Origin: UBA11704 sp964491805
GTDB taxonomy: Bacteria; Patescibacteriota; Minisyncoccia; Phycocordibacterales; UBA5272
DNA length: 8,286 nucleotides
Assembly: GCA_964491805.1 (NCBI GenBank)
Contig: CAZBGU010000026.1
Span: forward strand, 1-8,286
Direction: 5' to 3'
Numbering within the stretch: position 1 is the stretch's first letter; each line of letters opens with the position of its first letter. Under the pieces are notes generated by a model. The model was given only the letters and a program-made list of their open reading frames with translations. It was not told the origin of the DNA and did no database searches. Positions 1 through 5,308 of the stretch are shown here, in pieces. The position numbers were made by a program, and so were the translations under genes.

Positions 1-36
1 TGCACTTCAAGTCTAATAACAAGTAATTTATCGTAT

Positions 37-1824
37 ATGCAACAAGAAATTCGTAACATCGCCATTATCGCTCACGTGGACCATGGGAAGACTACACTTA
101 CTGATGGTCTTATGAAGCAATGTGGGGTAGGACAAGAAGGTCAGACCATGGACTCAAATCCGATGGAAAAAGAACGTGGCATTACGATAACTGCAAAGAA
201 TACTTCTGTTCCATACAAAGGGGTAAAGATTAATATTCTGGATACTCCTGGTCATGCTGATTTTGGTTCTGAAGTAGAGCGCGTACTTCGTTCTATTGAT
301 TGTGTGCTTCTTGTTGTTGATGCTCAGGAAGGCCCTATGCCACAGACTCGTTTCGTTCTTAAGAAGTCACTTGAACTTGGTCTTAGACCTATTGTTGTGA
401 TTAACAAGATCGACAAGCCTGCATCTGACCCAAAGCGTGTTCACGATGAAGTATTCGAACTCTTCATGGAACTTGGCGCCAATGATGAGCAGCTCGATTT
501 TACAACAGTGTATGCTATCGGTCGTGAAGGCGTAGCTATGAAGAATCTTGATGATGAACGAAAGGATCTTACGCCACTTCTTGATATTGTTCTTGATAAA
601 GTACCAAAGGCAACAGGTGATATCAATAACCCATTTGCTGCACAGGTGTTCAATCTCGCATACGATAACTTCCTTGGTCGTATGGCTATCTGTCGTGTGT
701 ACGATGGTATCGCAAGGGTTGGTGAGGAAATTGTTGTGAAAAAGCCAACAGGCGAGACACGAAAGGGAAAGATCACTAAGATGTTTACCTTTAATGGTAT
801 TGAGCGTGTTGATGCACAGACTGCAGAAGCTGGAGATATTGTTATGGTTGCAGGTTTCTCTGATATTTTTATCGGTGAGACATTTGTGAAGAATGAGACT
901 CAGGATGCCATGGAGGCAATTCACATTGATGAGCCTACTATTGCTCTTAACTTTCTTGTTAACGATTCTCCTTTTGCTGGAAAGGAGGGTAAGTTTGTGA
1001 CTGGTCGGCAGATTCGTGACCGCCTCGAGAAAGAACTTGAGATCAATGTTGGTCTTCGTGTTGATTTTGATACAGATAAGTATCTTGTATATGGTCGAGG
1101 TGAGCTACACATTGGTGTGCTTCTTGAGACGATGCGTCGTGAAGGATACGAACTCCAGGTATCACAACCACAAGTTATTTTCCATGAGAAAGATGGTGTT
1201 AAGGAGGAGCCATATGAAGAATTAGTAATCGATGTACCTGTAGAGTCTTCTGGTATTGTGATGGAGAAGCTTGGCCGTCGTAAGGCGATGATTACTGACA
1301 TGAGTGAGAAGAATGGTATCAACCGTATCAAGGCTGAGATCCCAACTCGTGGCCTTCTTGGGTATCGTGGTGAATTCGTTATTGATACAAAGGGTCTTGG
1401 TATTTTATCTGCGCGTTTTCTTAAGTTTGGTCCATATGCTGGCGAGATTACACGTCGTCTTGTAGGTTCCATGACATCTATGGCAACAGGGAAATCACTC
1501 GCATTTTCACTTTGGAATCTTCAGGATCGTGGTGTTATCTATATTCTTCCTACAACAGAAGTCTATGAGGGTATGGTGATTGGTAATACATCAAAAGGTG
1601 AAGAAATGATCGTGAACCCAACTAAAGGTAAACAGCTTTCTAACATGCGTTCATCTGGTGCTGACGAAGCTATTGTACTTGTGCCTGCATGGGAGATTAC
1701 TATTGAGCGAGGCCTTGAAATCATGAATGCAGACGAGTATCTTGAAGTGACACCAAAGTCAGTGAGACTACGAAAGCAGTTGCTTACCGAAAGTGAGCGT
1801 TCACGAGCAGGCCGTAAATCATAA
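37..1824 (+). CDS. typA: Translational GTPase TypA/BipA
   Basis: This encodes a 595-aa ribosome-associated GTPase of the TypA/BipA family, related to EF-G and LepA; members bind the 70S ribosome and aid 50S assembly and growth under stress or cold. The G-domain motifs are visible: P-loop AHVDHGKT at residues 12-19, the RGIT switch I segment at 47-50, DTPGH at 69-73 and NKID at 123-126. The G5 position reads YAIGREG, where many BipA proteins have YASA. The usual domain order follows (G domain, beta-barrel, two EF-G-like alpha/beta domains, BipA-specific C-terminus), ending in the typical TPKSVRLRKQLL-type tail. The length is near that of E. coli BipA (about 607 aa), with a slightly shorter loop before switch I. 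The ATG at 37 fits the family N-terminus. The 36 bases before it show no Shine-Dalgarno sequence; the promoter may lie partly outside the window. Identification is secure. Confidence 0.97.
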   Translation: MQQEIRNIAIIAHVDHGKTTLTDGLMKQCGVGQEGQTMDSNPMEKERGITITAKNTSVPYKGVKINILDTPGHADFGSEVERVLRSIDCVLLVVDAQEGPMPQTRFVLKKSLELGLRPIVVINKIDKPASDPKRVHDEVFELFMELGANDEQLDFTTVYAIGREGVAMKNLDDERKDLTPLLDIVLDKVPKATGDINNPFAAQVFNLAYDNFLGRMAICRVYDGIARVGEEIVVKKPTGETRKGKITKMFTFNGIERVDAQTAEAGDIVMVAGFSDIFIGETFVKNETQDAMEAIHIDEPTIALNFLVNDSPFAGKEGKFVTGRQIRDRLEKELEINVGLRVDFDTDKYLVYGRGELHIGVLLETMRREGYELQVSQPQVIFHEKDGVKEEPYEELVIDVPVESSGIVMEKLGRRKAMITDMSEKNGINRIKAEIPTRGLLGYRGEFVIDTKGLGILSARFLKFGPYAGEITRRLVGSMTSMATGKSLAFSLWNLQDRGVIYILPTTEVYEGMVIGNTSKGEEMIVNPTKGKQLSNMRSSGADEAIVLVPAWEITIERGLEIMNADEYLEVTPKSVRLRKQLLTESERSRAGRKS

Positions 1825-1849
1825 ATCATTGCATCTACTTTGTCGCTAC

Positions 1850-1901
1850 GGAATTTTTCTCAGTCAACGTACGTATATGTACGTCTCCCTCAAAAAATTC
1901 C
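1850..1901. repeat. Compound stem-loop downstream of typA
   Basis: Two nested inverted repeats lie just after typA. The outer arms are GGAATTTTT (1850-1858) and AAAAATTCC (1893-1901), a perfect 9-bp match. The inner arms are ACGTAC (1867-1872) and GTACGT (1879-1884) around GTATAT. They are separated by two similar but non-complementary 8-base strands, CTCAGTCA and CTCCCTCA, which would form a symmetric internal loop. No T-run follows either end, so it is not a classical intrinsic terminator. It could be an mRNA 3'-end stabiliser, a protein site or a copy of a dispersed palindromic repeat. Only the structure is seen; the function is unknown. Confidence 0.55.
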
Positions 1902-1927
1902 TAAGCTCCTCGTATCTACAATAATTT

Positions 1928-1956
1928 CTGACTTACGAAATATTTCGTAATACAGT
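1928..1956 (+). promoter_or_regulatory. Promoter of DUF192 gene with palindromic operator candidate
   Basis: A -35-like CTGACT (1928-1933) and a -10-like TACAGT (1951-1956) are 17 bases apart. The spacer, with the last base of the -35, is a perfect 18-bp palindrome, TTACGAAATATTTCGTAA (1933-1950). Outer arms GACT (1930-1933) and AGTC (1954-1957) extend the symmetry imperfectly. The ATG lies only 6 bases after the -10, and no Shine-Dalgarno sequence is present, so the transcript may be leaderless. A palindrome here is where a dimeric repressor would block RNA polymerase; that role is inferred. Confidence 0.45.
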
Positions 1957-1962
1957 CATTGT

Positions 1963-2514
1963 ATGAAAAATCACAAACAAAAAAATAACAAGAACAAGAC
2001 TCCTATAGTTGCTAAGAAAAAAAGCACTGTACTAAGGAATGTGTTTCTCGGTGTTCTGTGTATAGGACTCTTCTTTTCGAGTATGTACGGTTTTCGTTGC
2101 TTGGCACTAAAGGTGTGTGAATCAGTTGTTATTGATAAATTTGTACGTAATGATATGACTGTGCTCATGCCAAAAGGGGCTCTTGAGGTAGAGGTTGCAG
2201 ACACGAATGCTTCTCGTAGCCTTGGTCTAGCTGGACGCAAAAGTATGAGATCTGGAGAGGGTATGCTTTTTGTGTTTGATGTACCAGGAAGGTATGGATG
2301 GTGGGTTAAGGATATGATGTTTCCTGTAGATATTGTCTGGATAAATGAGAACGGTATAGTGGTTAATATTGAAAGAGAAGTGTCCCCAGATTCTTACAAG
2401 GAGAAAAAAACATTTATAAACCAGTCTGATGCAACCTATGTCCTTGAAATGAATGCAGGAGAAGGAGAAAAGCATGGCCTCTACCTTGGATCTAAGGTAA
2501 AGATTGTAGACTAG
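1963..2514 (+). CDS. Membrane-anchored DUF192 protein
   Basis: This is a 183-aa protein of the DUF192 family (Pfam PF02643), whose biochemical function is not established. Residues 1-22 are strongly basic (Lys/Asn-rich), residues 24-43 form one hydrophobic segment, and the DUF192 domain fills about 74-182. An N-in, C-out topology with an extracytoplasmic domain follows from the positive-inside rule. Family landmarks are SLGLAGRKSMRSGEGMLFVF (86-105), WWVKDMMFPVDIVWI (113-127), the SP pair (141-142), and YVLEMNAGEGEKHGL (159-173) near the end. The ATG at 1963 precedes the basic N-tail directly and sits just after a promoter, so this start is preferred. The gene is a single transcription unit converging on the TraX-like gene with a 21-base gap, which holds only a weak 5-bp hairpin (2518-2530). 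Some family members carry Sec signals; here the single uncleaved-looking segment suggests a tethered form. Confidence 0.9.
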   Translation: MKNHKQKNNKNKTPIVAKKKSTVLRNVFLGVLCIGLFFSSMYGFRCLALKVCESVVIDKFVRNDMTVLMPKGALEVEVADTNASRSLGLAGRKSMRSGEGMLFVFDVPGRYGWWVKDMMFPVDIVWINENGIVVNIEREVSPDSYKEKKTFINQSDATYVLEMNAGEGEKHGLYLGSKVKIVD

Positions 2515-2535
2515 TGGACATCCTCGATGTTTATG

Positions 2536-3231
2536 TTAAATACTGTGCAGCAACATAAGGTAGATGAGTATATATTGTAGTGGGTAAAAAATATAAAATA
2601 ATTGTTTCATCTTAGGACCTTCTTTATTGTTGTACAATAAGATTGGCAGAAGTGCAAAGAGTCCAATTTTTTCACTCGATGAGTCCATGTAGTACGTTGA
2701 GAGGTTTATTCTTTGTGACATCTCGGCGAGCAAAATACCTGCTGGAATAATAAAGAGTAATATTGTTTGTGTAAGAATTGTCATTGGCTTGTTCTTATAA
2801 AAGATATAAAAAGCAACGACAGAAAAGACCCCTGCGGCTCCATAGTCACTATGGATTATATTCGCAAGTATTCCGCAAGATAGAGTTGTTAGTATCCATA
2901 AAAAAGCAGAGTTTGTTTTTTTGATCAGGTAAATAGCAAGAAGCCCTAGAAATAACGTAAACACAACATTGAGATAAAAAAGTGGTGACCCAATTATTTG
3001 ATTTGCAAGAGTAAATGGTATTTGAGAAAGTAGAGCAAGCAAAAAAAGTCTCTGTAAGTATTGTTCTATGTTGTTTGTGTGATATGCACCGTTGGCAATC
3101 ATCCATGCGAACAAAGGAAATGAAATTCTTCCGATAATACGTAGTATGTGATGCTGAGGAAAGAAGAAAAGTCCAACATGATCAATTACCATAGTTAGTA
3201 TGGCAAGTATTTTAATTTGAAAAGTGCTCAT
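2536..3231 (-). CDS. TraX-like multispanning membrane protein
   Basis: This encodes a 231-aa polytopic membrane protein of the TraX family (Pfam PF05857). The F-plasmid member acetylates the pilin N-terminus; chromosomal homologues are generally uncharacterised and are presumed to be acyltransferases. Recognisable landmarks are KILAILTMVIDHVGLFFFP (7-25), with the family's conserved DH pair at 17-18, then RIIGRISFPLFAWMIANG (31-48), the YLQRLFLLALLSQIPF block (58-73), DYGAAG (129-134) and a terminal FYIFYPLQY (212-220). In the last block many relatives have His where this protein has Gln. I count about seven or eight hydrophobic segments. The start ATG is the first in frame and matches the family N-terminus. 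The gene is on the opposite strand to its neighbours, looks more AT-rich than typA or lepA, and has no pilin or conjugation gene beside it. Acquisition by transfer is possible but unproven. Confidence 0.85.
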   Translation of the reverse strand: MSTFQIKILAILTMVIDHVGLFFFPQHHILRIIGRISFPLFAWMIANGAYHTNNIEQYLQRLFLLALLSQIPFTLANQIIGSPLFYLNVVFTLFLGLLAIYLIKKTNSAFLWILTTLSCGILANIIHSDYGAAGVFSVVAFYIFYKNKPMTILTQTILLFIIPAGILLAEMSQRINLSTYYMDSSSEKIGLFALLPILLYNNKEGPKMKQLFYIFYPLQYILIYLMLLHSI

Positions 3232-3254
3232 AAACGTTCTAGTGTTGTAACGAA

Positions 3255-3284
3255 ACTATAACACTTTCTTTGCTATATTGTCAT
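3255..3284 (-). promoter_or_regulatory. Promoter of the TraX-like gene
   Basis: On the minus strand, ATGACA (3284-3279, 5 of 6 to TTGACA) and TATAGT (3260-3255, 5 of 6 to TATAAT) are separated by 18 bases. Transcription would start near 3248, leaving a leader of about 17 bases before the ATG at 3231. No Shine-Dalgarno sequence is seen in that leader. Confidence 0.5.
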
Positions 3285-3296
3285 CATGGCAGCGCC

Positions 3297-3325
3297 TTGC
3301 ATTTGCTCTGTTTTCGTTGTATTGT
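3297..3325 (+). promoter_or_regulatory. Promoter of rnpB
   Basis: TTGCAT (3297-3302) and TATTGT (3320-3325) are separated by 17 bases. The predicted start, seven bases downstream, falls at about 3332, the first base of helix P1 of the RNase P RNA. That independent agreement is the main support. It is divergent from the traX promoter. Confidence 0.5.
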
Positions 3326-3331
3326 TATTCA

Positions 3332-3801
3332 GTTCTACTGGGTAATCGCTCTTACGACTTTAAAGGTAGTCAATGAGAGAGGAAAGTCCGAACACACCCT
3401 TGTGTCTCGCTCTTACTCGACACACGCAAACTACGTAGAAGAAGCAGATCTCGCAGACCAAATGCAATTCATTTGTATTTAGTCCGCGCTAGTCTGCGTA
3501 TTGTTCGCGAGGTTAGCGTTGCCGGGTGGTAGCGAGGCATGGGAAGCGTAGCGGGTAACACCCGTCGTGAGCAATCATAGAGGTGCGAGCAGAGACGCTT
3601 GGAGCGAAAGCGAAAGAGCCCCGTAGTAATGCGGGTGAGGTGTATGGCAACATACAATTGAAACGGCTAAATCCTTACGTGTGTGCAAGACCGTGCCCCG
3701 AAAGGGGAGTGTCGCTTGAGCGTAGTGGTAACAATACGCCTAGATACATGATTACACAGTGTTGGTGACAACATGGACAGAATTCGGCTTATAGGTAGAA
3801 C
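3332..3801 (+). ncRNA. rnpB: RNase P RNA, bacterial type A-like
   Basis: This is the catalytic RNA of RNase P, which removes 5' leaders from pre-tRNAs together with the RnpA protein. The conserved GAGGAAAGTCC block (3379-3389) and the terminal ACAGAATTCGGCTTATAG (3777-3794) are present. P1 pairs GTTCTAC (3332-3338) with GTAGAAC (3795-3801). P2 pairs GTAATC (3342-3347) with GATTAC (3750-3755). P4 pairs AAG-CCGAA (3384-3392) with TTCGGCTT (3783-3790) around the conserved bulged U at 3387; its A-U pairs replace the common G-C pairs, which is compensatory. GNRA-capped hairpins include a P14-like one (3641-3656, loop GCAA), P18 (3720-3739, loop GTAA) and an extra P19-like one (3760-3773, loop GTGA). 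At 470 bases it is longer than E. coli's (about 377). The L15 loop next to P16 (CCCC-GAAA-GGGG, 3696-3707) shows no GGU. Ends are set by P1. Confidence 0.95.
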
Positions 3802-3808
3802 AAAGATG

Positions 3809-3842
3809 AAAGAGCGACCGTGAAGCGGTCGCTCTTTTCTTT
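3809..3842 (+). terminator. Intrinsic terminator of rnpB
   Basis: A perfect stem AAAGAGCGACCG (3809-3820) / CGGTCGCTCTTT (3826-3837) with the 5-base loop TGAAG is followed by a T-rich tail. It begins eight bases after the end of P1, so it fits termination of rnpB. Confidence 0.9.
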
Positions 3843-3920
3843 GTGTCTTCTAAAGTCTCATATATACAGTCTCTGTGACCTGTTACCTAACACTTATCAC
3901 GACCCCTTATTCCATCGCTT

Positions 3921-3948
3921 TTGTTACTCTTTTTTGCTACCATAGAAT
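3921..3948 (+). promoter_or_regulatory. Promoter of murJ
   Basis: TTGTTA (3921-3926) and TAGAAT (3943-3948, 5 of 6 to consensus) are 16 bases apart. Only four bases separate the -10 from the ATG at 3953, which would give a leaderless or almost leaderless message. An alternative extended -10, TGC-TACCAT (3935-3943), would leave nine bases to the ATG. No Shine-Dalgarno sequence is visible. Confidence 0.45.
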
Positions 3949-3952
3949 AATA

Positions 3953-5224
3953 ATGATTTTCAAAAACTCAGTACTTCTCGCGGTTTTTAGTCTACTTTCT
4001 GTGCTTCTCGGCATCTTTCGTGATCGACTACTTTCGACAATCGTTGGTATCGGTCCAGTGCTTGATATTTATAACGCAGCGTTTCGTATTCCTGACTTTT
4101 TGTATGCGCTCTCGCTTGCGTTTGTGACCTCCGGTACTGTTGTGCCGTTTCTTACCATAGAAGATAGGCCGGGGCATATCATTGACGCTCGTCACAAACT
4201 CTCATCCATATCGCTGTTCTTTGCTGGAATGATCTCGTTGCTTGGTGTAGTGTTTGCTATTACATTGCCGCTGTATGCTCGGCTCATTGTGCCGGGATTC
4301 ACTGACGATCAGCTTGTTACGTTTATTTCAGTGACTCGTATTATGCTCGTGCAGCCAGCACTCCTTGGTCTCACATCGCTTATCTCATGTTTCGCACAAC
4401 TTAAGAATCATTTTGTATTGTACGGTATTGCGCCACTTGGGTACTCGCTTGGTATTATCGGTGGCATTATATTTCTCTATCCACGATATGGTGTACATGG
4501 GCTTATCTATGGTGTTGTTATTGGAGCACTCTTCTCCTTCTGTATTCAGTTGATCTCGCTTCGAAAAGCAAAGATGCATCAAGTGTTACCATATTTTTCT
4601 TTTGCCGATGTAAAGGAACTTGTACGTGTTGGATTCCCAAGAACGGGGGTTAATGTTCTTACCCAGTTACGTGTTGTGTTCTTTACGGCGTTTGCAACGA
4701 CACTTGGCCCTGGAGTGCTATCAAGCTATCTCTTTGCACAACGCGTAACAGATGCGGTGACACAGATCATACAGCAAAGTGTGACGACGGCAAGCATCCC
4801 TGTTCTTTCAAAAGAATTTGTTGAGCGTCATATCAGCGTGTACAAGAAGTTGGTGAAGAAGTATGTTGTCATCCTTGGACTCATTGGTGCATTCAGTGCG
4901 ATAACGATTTATGCTCTAGATGATCTTGTTGTGTGGCTCTTGTATGGTAACACCTCATACTACGATCTTATTATTTTCTTTTTGAAAGGGTTCCTTATCG
5001 CGCTACCATTCACTATGATGGTTGGTTACTTCTCTATTAGTCTCTATTCAATGAAAGATACAAAGAGCGTTCTTCTGTCTAACCTCGCAGCAACGATTAT
5101 TGCCATCTTTGTCTGTTATGTAACACAACCACAAGGGAATGTTAGTCTTGCGTACGGTATAGTTGCTATGACAGTGAGTAACTTTTTCTTGTTGCTTGGA
5201 CTATATCTTAGAAAGAGGTTGTAA
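3953..5224 (+). CDS. murJ: MurJ/MviN-family lipid II flippase
   Basis: This encodes a 423-aa polytopic protein of the MOP superfamily, MurJ type, which flips lipid II across the cytoplasmic membrane for peptidoglycan synthesis. The N-terminal signature LLGIFRDRLLSTIVG (18-32), the RIPDFLYAL region (45-53), LIVPGFTD (111-118) and the FAQRVTDA segment (261-268) align with MurJ. About twelve hydrophobic segments are visible; E. coli MurJ has 511 aa and fourteen, so the last pair appears absent. By eye against E. coli MurJ, essential Arg24 and Arg270 correspond to R23 and R264 here, but Arg18 and Arg52 appear replaced by non-basic residues. The frame is open upstream to an ATG at 3875, but 3953 is chosen: it follows a promoter and matches the family N-terminus. 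It lies between the rnpB terminator and lepA, with an 84-base gap to lepA. Family assignment is firm; flippase specificity is somewhat less so. Confidence 0.9.
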   Translation: MIFKNSVLLAVFSLLSVLLGIFRDRLLSTIVGIGPVLDIYNAAFRIPDFLYALSLAFVTSGTVVPFLTIEDRPGHIIDARHKLSSISLFFAGMISLLGVVFAITLPLYARLIVPGFTDDQLVTFISVTRIMLVQPALLGLTSLISCFAQLKNHFVLYGIAPLGYSLGIIGGIIFLYPRYGVHGLIYGVVIGALFSFCIQLISLRKAKMHQVLPYFSFADVKELVRVGFPRTGVNVLTQLRVVFFTAFATTLGPGVLSSYLFAQRVTDAVTQIIQQSVTTASIPVLSKEFVERHISVYKKLVKKYVVILGLIGAFSAITIYALDDLVVWLLYGNTSYYDLIIFFLKGFLIALPFTMMVGYFSISLYSMKDTKSVLLSNLAATIIAIFVCYVTQPQGNVSLAYGIVAMTVSNFFLLLGLYLRKRL

Positions 5225-5269
5225 TTTGTGGGTATAAAGTTGCTTGTGAGCAATAGTTGTAAAAACCTT

Positions 5270-5275
5270 TATAAT
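5270..5275 (+). promoter_or_regulatory. Candidate -10 box of lepA
   Basis: A perfect TATAAT lies 33 bases before the lepA ATG. The best -35-like match, TTGTGA (5244-5249), is 20 bases away, which is long, so the assignment is tentative. That -35 overlaps a small hairpin, TTGCT-TGTG-AGCAA (5240-5253), just after murJ. A second possible -10, TAGTAT (5291-5296), lies nearer the start codon. Read-through from murJ is also possible because no terminator separates the two genes. Confidence 0.35.
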
Positions 5276-5296
5276 TTCCTCATTTTCGTGTAGTAT

Positions 5297-5303
5297 AGGA
5301 AAG
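5297..5303 (+). promoter_or_regulatory. Shine-Dalgarno-like site of lepA
   Basis: AGGAAAG lies five bases before the lepA ATG. It is the only convincing purine-rich ribosome-binding site among the plus-strand genes of this window, in contrast to the leaderless-type starts of its neighbours. Confidence 0.45.
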
Positions 5304-5308
5304 ATAGT

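Noticed and set aside
367..1829. Long antisense ORFs opposite typA (111-185 codons)
   Set aside because: They are codon-bias shadows of a clear typA frame, rich in Cys, Ser, Arg and His without family motifs; the same applies to the 200-codon ORF opposite lepA (6314-6916).
1850..1901. Intrinsic terminator of typA
   Set aside because: The stem is AT-rich outside with a large internal loop, and no T-run follows on either strand.
1859..1950. dif recombination site
   Set aside because: The palindromes have roughly the right size, but neither carries a XerD arm like TTATGTTAA, and the symmetry is too perfect for the usual 11-6-11 dif layout.
3270..3768. Three ORFs of 60-70 codons across the rnpB region, on both strands
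   Set aside because: They coincide with conserved RNase P RNA helices and show no protein-like composition.
3875..3952. 26-codon N-terminal extension of the murJ frame
   Set aside because: The extension has no family counterpart, overlaps the promoter candidate, and MurJ proteins start at the residues encoded from 3953.
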